From contig VFJY01000030.1 of NCBI GenBank assembly GCA_009885825.1, forward strand, positions 1 through 64,000: DNA of 64,000 bases, in the 5' to 3' direction. Below the pieces are notes generated by a model. That model saw only the letters and a list, made by a program, of their open reading frames with translations. It was not told the DNA's origin and made no database searches. This stretch comes from Rhodobiaceae bacterium (lineage in GTDB: Bacteria; Pseudomonadota; Alphaproteobacteria; Rhizobiales; Aestuariivirgaceae). This document shows, piece after piece, positions 28,518 through 37,454 of the stretch; positions within the stretch are counted from its first letter, which is position 1, and every line of letters starts with the position of its first letter. Both the position numbers and the translations under genes were made by a program.

Positions 28518-29585
28518 CTAATTGTTGATCTGGTCAGCAGTGTAATAGCCCGAGTCAACCAACATCTTGGTAATGTCATCCTTACCAACTGAATAAGGGG
28601 TCAGCAGATAGGAAGGCACAATCTTCACACCATTGTTGTAGGTTTTGGTGTCGTTGATTTCCGGTTCCTTGCCCTGCAGCACCGTATCCACCATCTTGGC
28701 GGTTACCTTGGCAAGCTCGCGCGTGTCCTTGAACACGGTTGAATACTGTTCGCCAGCCATCATGCCCTTAACAGACGCAAGTTCCGCATCCTGCCCGGTT
28801 ACGATTGGCATTGCCTGCTCCGGGGAGCCGTAGCCGACGCCCTTGAGCGATGAGATAATGCCGCGTGACAGGCCGTCATAAGGCGCCAATACGCCGTTCA
28901 CCTTCTTGTCAGTGTAATTAGCCGACAGGAGGTTGTCCATGCGGGCCTGTGCAACAGCGCCATCCCAGCGCAGCGTGCCAACCGTATCCATGCCCATTTG
29001 GCCTGAACCAATGACGATTTCCTTCGAGTCAATCATCGGCTGCAGAACTGACATGGCACCATCATAGAAATAGAAGGCGTTGGTGTCGTCTGGCGAACCG
29101 CCGAACAACTCAACATTGTAAGGGCCTGCGCCTGATGCTTTGAGGCCAGCGATGAGGGAATTGCCCTGCAATACGCCAACGCCAAAATTGTCAAATGTGG
29201 TATAATAATCAACATTTTCCGTCTTGCTGATCAGGCGGTCATAGGCAAATACCTTGATGCCAGCATCATGGGCTTTTTGCAGAACGTCTGAAAGCGTCGT
29301 GCCGTCAATTGCAGCAATAATCAGAACCTTGGCCCCTTTGGTGACCATGTTCTCGATCTGGGCGAGCTGGTTTGGAATGTCATCCTCAGCATATTGCAAG
29401 TCCGCGGTGTAGCCCATCGCGGTGAATTCCTTCACCATGGATTCGCCATCGGAAATCCAGCGGGTTGAAGACTTTGTTGGCATCGAAATGCCAATCAGGC
29501 CCTTGTCCTGCGCGTGGGCTGAACCAGCCACCAGCAATGCGCTCAAACCGGCCGAGACGACCAGCAAATTTCTACGATTAATCAT
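28518..29585 (-). CDS. chvE: Periplasmic multiple-sugar-binding protein ChvE
   Basis: A 355-aa substrate-binding protein of the Peripla_BP_4 family. A signal peptide ends at SAHAQ (about residue 25). The mature part begins [20 protein letters not shown], closely resembling Agrobacterium ChvE, which binds several aldoses and also contacts the VirA sensor. Virulence signalling is not implied here because no vir genes are in view. It heads the chvE-gguA-gguB operon and is divergent from a FadR-type regulator gene, 128 bp away. Confidence 0.93.
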   Translation of the reverse strand: MINRRNLLVVSAGLSALLVAGSAHAQDKGLIGISMPTKSSTRWISDGESMVKEFTAMGYTADLQYAEDDIPNQLAQIENMVTKGAKVLIIAAIDGTTLSDVLQKAHDAGIKVFAYDRLISKTENVDYYTTFDNFGVGVLQGNSLIAGLKASGAGPYNVELFGGSPDDTNAFYFYDGAMSVLQPMIDSKEIVIGSGQMGMDTVGTLRWDGAVAQARMDNLLSANYTDKKVNGVLAPYDGLSRGIISSLKGVGYGSPEQAMPIVTGQDAELASVKGMMAGEQYSTVFKDTRELAKVTAKMVDTVLQGKEPEINDTKTYNNGVKIVPSYLLTPYSVGKDDITKMLVDSGYYTADQINN

Positions 29586-29713
29586 TTTTTCTCTCCCATT
29601 TTGCAGCTCCGCTGCTTACTAACCATACTCCAGGCAAACTACCCGAGCCTGCGCTCATTATAGGAATGACCGCCATCGCGCAATGCCGTTTTGTATGATA
29701 AAAGTCTTGAGAC

Positions 29714-30475
29714 ATGGACATCGGCAGAATGCCAAAAATGAAAAAACTCAAAGCCACCGGCAATGAAAACCTGCACCGCAAGGTGGCGGAAAGCATCGGC
29801 AGCCAAATCTTGAAAGGCGTCTATGCGCCCGGCGCCATATTGCCGAACGAGGCTGATTGGTGCCGCATATATGGGGCGAGCCGCACCACCGTCCGGGAAG
29901 CAGTCAAGACGCTCAACGCCAAGGGCCTGCTGAAATCCCGCACCAAAATTGGCTCGCGCGTTGAACCCCGGGAACACTGGAATATTCTCGATCGCGATGT
30001 CTTGGCATGGCATCTGGCATCCATGGCGCCGCAGGACTTTTTTGCCTCGGTTCAGCAGGTTCGCAAGATTCTTGAGCCCGAAATTGCGGCCCTTGCGGCA
30101 CTCAACCATTCACCAGCCCAGCTGCGCGCCATAAGTGATGCGCTCCTGGAAATGCAAAGCGCCAAGAGTGGGCGGGAATCAGTAGGCCCTGACGTCAAGT
30201 TCCATTTGGCCTTGCTGGCAGCAGCCAACAACCCTCTCCTGTCGCCATTCGGAATAATGATCGAAACCGCCCTCACCAGCATGTTTGAAACCACGTCAAC
30301 CTCAACAACCGGGACAGATATTTTCGTTCCCCAGCACGAAGTCATTCTAAAAGCTGTGGCGCGCGGCAATGATTCTGCAGCCCGCAAGGCCATGATTGTC
30401 TTGCTGGAAAATACCGATAAAATTATCGCGGATTCTTCGGCGGCTGCAAAATCAAAAAAGTCGCGTAAAAGTTAA
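29714..30475 (+). CDS. FadR-subfamily GntR transcriptional regulator
   Basis: A 253-aa DNA-binding protein. The N-terminal winged helix-turn-helix (about 18-85) contains [20 protein letters not shown] and [14 protein letters not shown]. The C-terminal FCD ligand-binding domain (about 95-235) has the metal/ligand pattern [14 protein letters not shown] and [14 protein letters not shown]. It is divergent from chvE and is the obvious candidate to control it. Sugar or sugar-acid effectors are common in this subfamily, but that is inference. Its stop overlaps that of the convergent carbonic anhydrase gene. ATG 29714 is chosen; ATG 29729 or 29738 are possible. Confidence 0.88.
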   Translation: MDIGRMPKMKKLKATGNENLHRKVAESIGSQILKGVYAPGAILPNEADWCRIYGASRTTVREAVKTLNAKGLLKSRTKIGSRVEPREHWNILDRDVLAWHLASMAPQDFFASVQQVRKILEPEIAALAALNHSPAQLRAISDALLEMQSAKSGRESVGPDVKFHLALLAAANNPLLSPFGIMIETALTSMFETTSTSTTGTDIFVPQHEVILKAVARGNDSAARKAMIVLLENTDKIIADSSAAAKSKKSRKS

Positions 30476-31002
30476 ACCGCCGTCATGCCCCTGGCGAAAC
30501 GCTGCCAATTGCGGACATAGCCCTCGGCGGACTTGGCAAGCCGCAGGATGGCATCTTGATCAAGCTCGCGCACAATTTTTCCAGGCGCTCCCATCACCAA
30601 TGAATTGTCGAGAATAGTCTTGCCCTCGGGTATCAGCGTGTGAGCGCCAATCAGGCAGTTTTTCCCTATCACCGCGTTGTTGAGAATAGTGGCGCCAATT
30701 CCCACCAGCGAATTGTCGCCAATCGAGCAGCCATGCAGCATGGCCTGATGGCCAATGGTGCAACCCTGGCCGATTGTGAGAGGCGACCCCATGTCCGTGT
30801 GCAGCACACAGCCGTCCTGGATATTGCTGCCTTCGCCCACCGCGATGAGTTCCATGTCACCGCGCAACACTGCACCAAACCACACGCTGGCATTTTTATT
30901 GAGCCTCACCCGCCCGATGACGTGGGCGCCAGGTGCTATCCAATAGCTTCCAGCCTCCGGCAACTCAGGCGATATGCCGTCCAGCGCATAAATTGTCATC
31001 AA
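30472..31002 (-). CDS. Gamma carbonic anhydrase family protein (left-handed beta-helix)
   Basis: A 176-aa hexapeptide-repeat protein forming a left-handed beta-helix. The zinc-ligand histidines of gamma carbonic anhydrases are in place: LHTD near residue 68, IGHQ about 85 and LHGC about 90. It resembles YrdA/PaaY/CaiE proteins, for which carbonic anhydrase or thioesterase activity has been reported; the actual activity here is unknown. It follows the small membrane-protein gene by 10 bp on the same strand. Confidence 0.88.
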   Translation of the reverse strand: MMTIYALDGISPELPEAGSYWIAPGAHVIGRVRLNKNASVWFGAVLRGDMELIAVGEGSNIQDGCVLHTDMGSPLTIGQGCTIGHQAMLHGCSIGDNSLVGIGATILNNAVIGKNCLIGAHTLIPEGKTILDNSLVMGAPGKIVRELDQDAILRLAKSAEGYVRNWQRFARGMTAV

Positions 31003-31012
31003 TCAATCCCGA

Positions 31013-31321
31013 TTACGTGACACCAAAGAACTGGTTCAGGATAAAGACGCCTTGCAAAAAGCTCCAGCCAAAACTTAACGCAATCAAAGTTCCGCCGATA
31101 ACGGGTTGCGCGTCGAGCTTTTTGAAACCGCTGAGCAAGATCAGAAGTGGCGCACTTATGACGACCACCATTGCCCTGATCGGCGCAAGCCAGCTGGGTT
31201 CCAACAGCAGCTGAAATCCAGGCCTTGTGCCAGTGAAGGACGCCCAGGCACTTCCCGAAATGCCTGCGGCCGCGATGCCAACAATGATGGTATAGATGTA
31301 GACAATTGAAACAACGTCCAT
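31013..31321 (-). CDS. Small membrane protein, function unknown
   Basis: A 102-aa protein with three predicted transmembrane helices (about 4-24, 46-64 and 74-94). ATG 31321 is chosen over a longer reading from 31366 because the hydrophobic N-terminus MDVVSIVYIYTIIVG is the natural beginning. No known domain is recognised. It is probably cotranscribed with the carbonic anhydrase gene 10 bp downstream. Confidence 0.6.
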   Translation of the reverse strand: MDVVSIVYIYTIIVGIAAAGISGSAWASFTGTRPGFQLLLEPSWLAPIRAMVVVISAPLLILLSGFKKLDAQPVIGGTLIALSFGWSFLQGVFILNQFFGVT

Positions 31322-31435
31322 AACAAACCCTTGCCAACCCGTGCCAAAAAGGCACATTTCCCGCATCGTAAGGGAAAGAGCAGCAAGTTATGGGCCGTAG
31401 GGAAGAAAGAATGGGATAGCGCTAGACGGAATCAC

Positions 31436-31474
31436 CCAGAGTCTCCCTCCCCCTTGAGAGGAGGGAGACTCTGG
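31436..31474. repeat. Perfect 15-bp inverted repeat
   Basis: CCAGAGTCTCCCTCC (31436-31450) is repeated in inverse at 31460-31474 around a 9-base spacer, giving a very stable hairpin on either strand. No T-run follows, so it is not a classic terminator. It resembles the short dispersed palindromes found in many alphaproteobacterial genomes. It lies between the stop of DUF3126 and the start of the membrane protein, both minus strand. Confidence 0.7.
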
Positions 31475-31503
31475 CACAATCAAAAGCCGCTCCGCACTAG
31501 CGG

Positions 31504-31713
31504 TTATTCCAAGTCGATATCCAGGATCGCCATGGAGAAGTGATATGACAATTCACCATCCTCCTCATCCTTGGAGATGACGCCGATGAACTCTTCGCCA
31601 ACATACACCTCGCAACTATCGGTCTTCTGCGGGCGCTTGCGCACGGATATGGTCGCCGATTCAAATGTTTTGCGAAAGAATTTGGTTAACTGAGCAAGTT
31701 CTTCGGGCTTCAA
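31504..31713 (-). CDS. DUF3126 family protein
   Basis: A 69-aa protein that I recognise as DUF3126 from its ending GELSYHFSMAILDIDLE and the central CEVYVGEEFIGVI. Predicted soluble and cytoplasmic. In many Hyphomicrobiales it lies directly after cysE, as it does here (39 bp). Function unknown. Confidence 0.85.
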   Translation of the reverse strand: MKPEELAQLTKFFRKTFESATISVRKRPQKTDSCEVYVGEEFIGVISKDEEDGELSYHFSMAILDIDLE

Positions 31714-31752
31714 AGTGGCAGTCTCCTAGAGATGTCGACATGCCATCTAACG

Positions 31753-32580
31753 CTATTCCGGCAGGTTCGCAATATCCTCAACCTGATGATCCATGGCGCG
31801 CGCTGGCTCTTCACAGCCAGCATAGCCCACGATCTTTGCCGGCACTCCGGCGACCGTGCGATTGGGAGGAACATCATGCAAAACCACAGAGCAGGCGGCG
31901 ACCCGCGAGCAATGGCCGATTTCGATGTTCCCAAGAATCTTGGCGCCAGCACCGATCAGCACACCGTGCCGGATTTTCGGATGCCGGTCACCCGTTTCCT
32001 TGCCTGTGCCACCCAGCGTCACGCCTTGCAGAATGGAAACATTATCTTCAACCACACTGGTTTCGCCGATCACGATATCATGTCCATGATCAATCATGAT
32101 GCCCTTGCCGATTTTGGCGGCCGGATTGATATCAACCGTCGAAATCATCGACGAGCGGCTTTGCAGATAACTGGCGAAATCACTCCGCCCCATGTGCAGC
32201 AGGCGATGCGCCATGCGGTGGGTTTGAATTGCCTGATAGCCTTTGAAATAAAGCAGGGGATCAACATAGCGATGGCAGGCGGGGTCACGCTCAAACGTAG
32301 CCAGAATATCCGCGCGCGCTGCCACACCAATTTCTGGCTCTTCCTCAATTGCGTCCTCAAAGGCTTGCACCACCAGATCAGAACTCAGGTCCGCATTGCC
32401 CAAACGCTGCGCCAAGCGGTGAACCAGCGCCTTTTCAAATGTGCTGTGGTTCAGAACGGCGGTAAAGATAAACCCGCCCAGAACTGGTTCCTTGTGGGCA
32501 ATCTCTTCGGCTTCCCGCCGCATCCGGTCCCAAACGGGATCGAGCTTTTCAACGGCGTGTGGTCTGGTGGATTGGCGCAT
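31753..32580 (-). CDS. cysE: Serine O-acetyltransferase
   Basis: A 275-aa enzyme that acetylates L-serine with acetyl-CoA, the first step of cysteine synthesis. The N-terminal helical domain (about 1-150) is followed by hexapeptide repeats forming the beta-helix, with the active-site segment MIDHGHDIVIGE and TLGGTGKETGDRHPKI, and a C-terminal tail involved in feedback inhibition and CysK binding. Length matches the family. Confidence 0.95.
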   Translation of the reverse strand: MRQSTRPHAVEKLDPVWDRMRREAEEIAHKEPVLGGFIFTAVLNHSTFEKALVHRLAQRLGNADLSSDLVVQAFEDAIEEEPEIGVAARADILATFERDPACHRYVDPLLYFKGYQAIQTHRMAHRLLHMGRSDFASYLQSRSSMISTVDINPAAKIGKGIMIDHGHDIVIGETSVVEDNVSILQGVTLGGTGKETGDRHPKIRHGVLIGAGAKILGNIEIGHCSRVAACSVVLHDVPPNRTVAGVPAKIVGYAGCEEPARAMDHQVEDIANLPE

Positions 32581-32639
32581 GGAAAACTACTCCTCGATGG
32601 CGGCACTATAAGGCACTTTACTACATATGTGGAGCGCCT

Positions 32640-33419
32640 CTAGCTCTTAACAAGGCCTAGCGGATGATCATGCAAAAACTGTAAAACCGCGCCCTTGTAA
32701 CCCTTGTCGCCCACCGCGTTCATATGGTTGCGGCCTGGCAGCGTCAAGCCCAAAGCCCCCGGAATAGCCCTGACCAGCGGCTCTGCAGGCCCCGAAAGAT
32801 CATCTTTCTCCCCCACCACAACCAACACGGGAGATTTGATGCCAGCCAGCATTTCCCCGGTAATTTTGACCCGTGAAGACTTGATGCAGGCGGCCAAGGC
32901 TTTCAAGTCACTGCGAGTCACCTCGGCAAAATAGCGAAAAGCGCGAGCCCCCATATCCTCCACATCCACAATCGAAGCCGATTCCAAACCCTTGGCAATT
33001 TCGGCCCCGCCGCCAACCCCCTTGATCATGTTTTCAGCCAAACCGGCCAGCACCGCCGTGGCAACGCGGCCCGGATGGGCAATCGCGAGAAAGGTTGAAA
33101 TTCTAGCGCCCATGGAATAACCCATCACATGGGCGCGCGAGATACCCAAATGGTCCAGCAAACGCCGCGCATCCTCAGCCATTTCAGCAGCGGCATAGAG
33201 CAGCGGGTCATAAAGCTTTTCGCTTTCCCCATGGCCCCGGTTATCGATGGTGATCACCCGGTAGCCGCCCGTAACCAGCGTCTTGACCCACCCCGTATCC
33301 ACCCAATTCACCCGCCCATTGGAGGCAAACCCATGAATGAGCAGGATTGGTTCCCCCTGCCCTTCATCATCGAAAGCAATTTCCACACCAGCTGAATTGA
33401 ATTTGTGCATGCCCGACAA
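32640..33419 (-). CDS. Alpha/beta hydrolase
   Basis: A 259-aa alpha/beta-fold hydrolase. The nucleophile Ser102 lies in the elbow GYSMGA, the acid is probably Asp in VGEKDDLSG, and the catalytic His is in PGRNHMNAV. The oxyanion region LIHGFASN follows strand 3. The substrate is unknown; an esterase or lactonase is likely. The gene is divergent from the zf-CHCC gene with 43 bp between starts, and 59 bp upstream of cysE. Confidence 0.88.
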   Translation of the reverse strand: MSGMHKFNSAGVEIAFDDEGQGEPILLIHGFASNGRVNWVDTGWVKTLVTGGYRVITIDNRGHGESEKLYDPLLYAAAEMAEDARRLLDHLGISRAHVMGYSMGARISTFLAIAHPGRVATAVLAGLAENMIKGVGGGAEIAKGLESASIVDVEDMGARAFRYFAEVTRSDLKALAACIKSSRVKITGEMLAGIKSPVLVVVGEKDDLSGPAEPLVRAIPGALGLTLPGRNHMNAVGDKGYKGAVLQFLHDHPLGLVKS

Positions 33420-33462
33420 GATATGCTATTTGCTGGCCCTCACAAGGCTTTTTGAGGTTCAC

Positions 33463-33708
33463 ATGGCATCGTCATCCACCCCCCACTATCAAAACGACAT
33501 GGGGCTATCCAAAATCGAAATTGGTTCAAGGGAGTTCACGTGCGTAGGCGCCAAGCCCCCCTATGATCACCCGCATGTTTTCCTCAACCTGGGTGCGGCT
33601 GAAGAAATCGTCTGCCCCTATTGCTCGACGCTCTTCAAACACAACGCCAAACTCGGCGCAGGCCACGCCAATCCAGCCGCCGCCGTCTGGCATGATGAGG
33701 CCGCATAA
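33463..33708 (+). CDS. zf-CHCC zinc-finger protein (NDUFS6-like)
   Basis: An 81-aa protein with the zf-CHCC pattern: Cys in FTCVGAKPPYDHPH, His nine residues later, and the pair CPYC in EEIVCPYCSTLF. This is the zinc-binding fold of the mitochondrial complex I subunit NDUFS6, which alphaproteobacteria encode as an accessory subunit. Assignment to complex I is inferred from the family. ATG 33463 has GAGG six bases upstream. Its stop overlaps the next gene, the first link of a coupled four-gene operon. Confidence 0.85.
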   Translation: MASSSTPHYQNDMGLSKIEIGSREFTCVGAKPPYDHPHVFLNLGAAEEIVCPYCSTLFKHNAKLGAGHANPAAAVWHDEAA

Positions 33709-34193
33709 CTGCCGCCTTCACCATCCGTGAATACAAGGACAGCGACGAAACTCGACTCGTCGGGCTGATCCGCGAACTGCAAGCATTTGAGTTTCCGCTC
33801 TACAAATGGGGGAAACCCCTGGAAGACATTGGCCCTTGGTATATTGAAGAAACAAAGAAGCAGTGTGCGAAACATGCAGGTTTAATTCTCGTGGCAGAAG
33901 CTGCTAGTGTTTTGCTCGGCTACGCGACCATTTTGACAAAGTGCGAAGAAGACGGAACCAGCGACGAGATAGCCTACACCTACGCTCAAGTCGACGATCT
34001 TGTGGTTACCCAATCGGCGTGCCGGAAAGGTGTGGGCAAGGCGCTTTTGCGGACCAGCGAAGACAAGGCACGAGCAGCGGGCCGTAAAATTTTGCGCATT
34101 GGCGTTCTCTCCCAAAATTCTGGTGCTATATCCGCCTATCATGACTTTGGCTTTGCGCCTTATCACCAAATGCCGGAAAAAATCCTTCGATGA
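33705..34193 (+). CDS. GNAT acetyltransferase with apparent ATA start
   Basis: A 162-aa GNAT-fold acetyltransferase. The reading frame continues smoothly from the ATA at 33705 (then TAAFTIREYKDSDE) through the acetyl-CoA-binding motif A (VDDLVVTQSACRKGVGKALL) to a normal C-terminus. The first standard start in frame, GTG 33891, would remove the first third of the fold. A TGA stop at 33696-33698 lies just upstream, so the start must be between 33699 and 33891. ATA overlaps the preceding TAA stop (ATAA) with TGAGG five bases upstream, exactly where an ATG/TGA overlap would be. Substrate unknown. Either ATA is used or the gene is weakly expressed. Confidence 0.75.
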   Translation: MTAAFTIREYKDSDETRLVGLIRELQAFEFPLYKWGKPLEDIGPWYIEETKKQCAKHAGLILVAEAASVLLGYATILTKCEEDGTSDEIAYTYAQVDDLVVTQSACRKGVGKALLRTSEDKARAAGRKILRIGVLSQNSGAISAYHDFGFAPYHQMPEKILR

Positions 34194-35392
34194 AATCTTC
34201 GCTGTCAATTGTTGAAGCCCGCCGTGTGGCGCTTAGCGCCCAGGGTTTCACGTTTCCCAATCGCGACGGAAAAGCCAATTGGACAAAAATCAGCAAGACG
34301 ATTGACCAGATCAATCTTCTGCAGATTGATAGCGTCAACGTGCTTGTGCGCTCCCATTACCTCCCAGTGTTTTCCCGGCTTGGCCACTATGATCACGCAA
34401 CACTGGATGCCCGCACCTTCAGCAACAAAAAACGCACCATGTTCGAATGCTGGTCCCATGAGGCAAGCCTTGTTCCCTTGAAGCTTCACCCCCTGATGCG
34501 CTGGCGCATGAACCGCGCCCTGAACGGCAACGGCACTTACAGCTCCATGAATGAGTTCGCCCAACAGGAAAAAACCTATGTGAAGTCCGTTCTTGAGTTC
34601 GTCCGGCGCAACGGCCCCACGGCAGTTAGCGACTTGCCCGACGGCGGCAAAAGCGCTGGCGGTTGGTGGGGATGGAGCAAGGGCAAGATGGCGATGGAAA
34701 CCTTGTTTGACCAGGGCCTCGTCACCACGGCGGCAAGACCTTCGTTCGAGCGCATTTACGACCTTACCGAAAATATTATTCCCGCAGAAATCCTGGCGCT
34801 GCCAACGCCAACTGAAGCAAATACCTTCGCCACATTGCTGGACCTTTCAGGCCGCGCCCTTGGCATAGGGACAGAGTTCGATCTCCGCGATTACTTCCGC
34901 CTGCCTGTCGCGGAAACCAAAACAGCACTCGCCCAACTCGTTGAAAATGGAGCGCTCATTGCAGTTTCCGTGGAGGATTGGAAACACCAGGCCTACATCC
35001 ACCGCGATGCAAAACTTCCACGCAAAGCGGGAGGCGTAGCCCTCGTGTCACCCTTCGATCCGCTTGTCTGGGAACGCGCCCGCGCCGAACGGCTTTTCAA
35101 CTTCCACTACCGCATCGAAATCTATACGCCCGCCGAAAAACGCAAATTTGGCTACTATGTTTTGCCCTTCCTGCTGGGTGATCGCTTTGCCGGGCGCATT
35201 TGCCTGAAAGCCGACCGCCAGGCAGGCGTTCTGCGCGCCAATGCGGCTCACCTGGAGCCTCACGCCGATCCGCAAGAAACTGCGGAAGCCATGGCCCAAG
35301 AGCTAAATCTCATGGCAAAATGGCTGGGCTTGAATGGGGTGGAAGCTGGTGCCAAAGGTAATCTCGCCAGACACTTGAAGGCTGCCCTGTGA
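34190..35392 (+). CDS. AlkX/YcaQ-type DNA glycosylase (winged-helix, HTH_42)
   Basis: A 400-aa protein of the HTH_42 (YcaQ/AZL) family, made of tandem winged helices. E. coli YcaQ (AlkX) unhooks DNA interstrand crosslinks, and Streptomyces AZL gives azinomycin resistance. The catalytic Q-phi-D motif is Gln45-Ile-Asp47 in NLLQIDSVN, which places it in the AlkX branch. Other hallmarks are RSHYLPVFSRLG and ALVSPFDPLVWERAR. The start overlaps the GNAT stop (ATGA) and its stop overlaps the next GNAT start (GTGA), so it is translationally coupled on both sides. Confidence 0.88.
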   Translation: MKSSLSIVEARRVALSAQGFTFPNRDGKANWTKISKTIDQINLLQIDSVNVLVRSHYLPVFSRLGHYDHATLDARTFSNKKRTMFECWSHEASLVPLKLHPLMRWRMNRALNGNGTYSSMNEFAQQEKTYVKSVLEFVRRNGPTAVSDLPDGGKSAGGWWGWSKGKMAMETLFDQGLVTTAARPSFERIYDLTENIIPAEILALPTPTEANTFATLLDLSGRALGIGTEFDLRDYFRLPVAETKTALAQLVENGALIAVSVEDWKHQAYIHRDAKLPRKAGGVALVSPFDPLVWERARAERLFNFHYRIEIYTPAEKRKFGYYVLPFLLGDRFAGRICLKADRQAGVLRANAAHLEPHADPQETAEAMAQELNLMAKWLGLNGVEAGAKGNLARHLKAAL

Positions 35393-35922
35393 TCCACATC
35401 GAAACTGATCGTCTTATCCTGCGCCTCGTGCCGCTCGCTGCCCTTGCCAGCACTGCGGCCGGAAATATCAAGCCAACCAAAGCGCTGGTCGGCAAACATC
35501 TGACCGAAGAATGGTTTGAGGATTCCTGGGTCTATCAACTGCGCTATGACCAATGGATGGCCGACCCATCTTACGCGCCCTGGTCGGTCAGGGCGATTGC
35601 CTCCAAAGAAACAGGCGACATCGTCGGGAACATGAATTGCCACCACAATCCAATGCCCTTTGCATTGGATGGCAACGAGTTCCTAGCGGTTGAAATGGGT
35701 TACACCGTGTTTGAACCCTGGCGGCGTCAAGGCATCGCTTTCGAAGCCATCCGGGCGTTCACCGCCTGGGCCAAAACCGAAGGCGTTGCGGCCATTATTC
35801 TCTCCATTTCACCAGAAAACAATCCCTCACTGGCGCTTGCAAAAAAATTGGGAGCGCAAAAGATCGGCTCCCACATTGACGAGAAGGATGGGCCGGAGGA
35901 TATCTACCTCTTCAAGTGCTGA
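35389..35922 (+). CDS. GNAT acetyltransferase (RimJ/RimL type)
   Basis: A 177-aa acetyltransferase of the Acetyltransf_3 type. It begins IETDRLILRLVPL and has the acetyl-CoA motif YTVFEPWRRQGIAFEAIRAF followed by SISPENNPSLALAKKLG. The target (protein N-terminus or small amine) is unknown. The GTG start overlaps the AlkX stop as GTGA. It is the last gene of the coupled operon and ends 1 bp from the convergent aminotransferase gene. Confidence 0.87.
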   Translation: MIHIETDRLILRLVPLAALASTAAGNIKPTKALVGKHLTEEWFEDSWVYQLRYDQWMADPSYAPWSVRAIASKETGDIVGNMNCHHNPMPFALDGNEFLAVEMGYTVFEPWRRQGIAFEAIRAFTAWAKTEGVAAIILSISPENNPSLALAKKLGAQKIGSHIDEKDGPEDIYLFKC

Positions 35923-35923
35923 G

Positions 35924-37357
35924 CTAATTCCCGCCGTGCTGAATGGGCCCCACCGCAGGTAACAACCCGCCCTTTACCAGATCATGCGTCACTTCCTCAA
36001 TCGCCCCATGCAGCGTGTCCACCAGAAAATCCGCCTCCTTCATGCTGAGGATCAGCGGCGGTGACATCACATCAAGATGGCCCAGTGGCCGCACCAGCAG
36101 GCCGCGCTCCTCGCAGAGTTTGGATATCCGTTTGGATATGTTGATCTCATCCGGCAGGTGCGTTTTGGTCTCCTTGTCGGCCACATACTCAACGCACATC
36201 ATGAGCCTCTTGCCGCGCACATTGCCAACAATGCGCAGATCTTCCAGCTCATGCAGCCGCTTCTCAAAATAATCGCCCACCACCTTCACGTGATCGAGCA
36301 ATCCCTCGCGCTCAATAATTTCAATATTTTTCAACGCAGCGGCACAGCACACCGGATGGCCCGAGTAAGTGAAACCATGGGCAAACCACACGTCGGGGCC
36401 AGGCTGGCTGATCCCATCATGGATTTCATCGGAAAATATCGTGGCGCCGAGTGGAAGATAGCCGGATGTCAGGCCCTTGGCGGAAACAATGATGTCCGGC
36501 TCAATGCCGAATACATCCTTGCTTGCAAACCAGTGGCCCAGCCTGCCGAAGGCCGTCACAACTTCATCGGCGATAAACAGAATGCCATTGTCCTTGCACA
36601 CTTCCCACATGCGCCGGAGGTAATCCCGGGGCGGCACGACTACTCCACCTGAACCTTGAATGGGCTCGGCGATAAAGGCTGCAATATTGGTGACGCCCAC
36701 TTCGCGGATTTTGGCTTTGAACTCATTAACCAGGAAGTCCGTGAACTGATCTTCGGTCATGCCATCGGGCCGCCGGTAGGGATAAGGTGCTGAAAGATGG
36801 TGAATGAAGTCCGAGATATAATGGAAATTAGGTGTCCGGTCGCCATATCGGTTGCCGATTGAAATCGTGAGATAGCTGGAGCCATGATAGGAATTGTGCC
36901 GGGAAATGATGTGCTGGCGCGAATGCTCGCCGCGCCGGGCATGGTAGAAGTGCGCCAGGCGAACAGCCGTATCATTGGCGCAGGAGCCAGACGTTGAAAA
37001 CGCCACGTGGTTGAGTGAGCCCGGTGCGATCTCGGCAAGTTTCGCGGCAAGCTCCGAAGCTGGTGCGTTTGTCATGTCCACAAATGGATTGCTGTAGGGC
37101 AGCAGCCTCGCCTGCTCAGCTATGGCTTCAGCCATTTCATTGCGGCCATAGCCCACATTCACGCACCACATGCCGCCAAGCCCGTCCAGGTAGCGCTTGC
37201 CATTCACATCAATGATATGTGTGCCGTCCCCTTCGACAATGAGAAGTGAGCCGTCTTTCTTAAAACTGTCAAAGTGGGTCCATGGATGCAGGAAGTGATC
37301 GTGGTCTTTTTGCCAGATATCCTGCGCATTGAAACGGTTGCTGGCCGGGTTAAGCAT
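35924..37357 (-). CDS. Class III aminotransferase (omega-amino acid/putrescine:pyruvate type)
   Basis: A 477-aa PLP enzyme of fold type I, class III. The PLP lysine is in IIVSAKGLTSGYLPLGA, and the Asp that holds the pyridine nitrogen is in GILFIADEVVTAFGRLG. The N-terminal LHPWTHFDSFKKDGSL resembles the omega-transaminase group that uses pyruvate with putrescine, beta-alanine or aromatic amines. The exact amine is not predictable. 97 bp separate it from the second aminotransferase gene upstream. Confidence 0.9.
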   Translation of the reverse strand: MLNPASNRFNAQDIWQKDHDHFLHPWTHFDSFKKDGSLLIVEGDGTHIIDVNGKRYLDGLGGMWCVNVGYGRNEMAEAIAEQARLLPYSNPFVDMTNAPASELAAKLAEIAPGSLNHVAFSTSGSCANDTAVRLAHFYHARRGEHSRQHIISRHNSYHGSSYLTISIGNRYGDRTPNFHYISDFIHHLSAPYPYRRPDGMTEDQFTDFLVNEFKAKIREVGVTNIAAFIAEPIQGSGGVVVPPRDYLRRMWEVCKDNGILFIADEVVTAFGRLGHWFASKDVFGIEPDIIVSAKGLTSGYLPLGATIFSDEIHDGISQPGPDVWFAHGFTYSGHPVCCAAALKNIEIIEREGLLDHVKVVGDYFEKRLHELEDLRIVGNVRGKRLMMCVEYVADKETKTHLPDEINISKRISKLCEERGLLVRPLGHLDVMSPPLILSMKEADFLVDTLHGAIEEVTHDLVKGGLLPAVGPIQHGGN

Positions 37358-37454
37358 GGGCTTCTCCTGTTTTGTGACAGCCTAGCAGCCCTGTCAGCAC
37401 AAGAGCCAGCTACAATAGCTTACACTTGGCCTCACAAATCCTTACACGTTGCCT

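Noticed and set aside
28518..29585. ChvE as evidence of plant virulence
   Set aside because: ChvE homologues are widespread sugar-binding proteins; no vir, T-DNA or other interaction genes are present here.
33891..34193. GNAT gene starting at GTG 33891
   Set aside because: It would lose the first beta-strands and helices, while the frame upstream reads as a normal GNAT N-terminus back to 33705.
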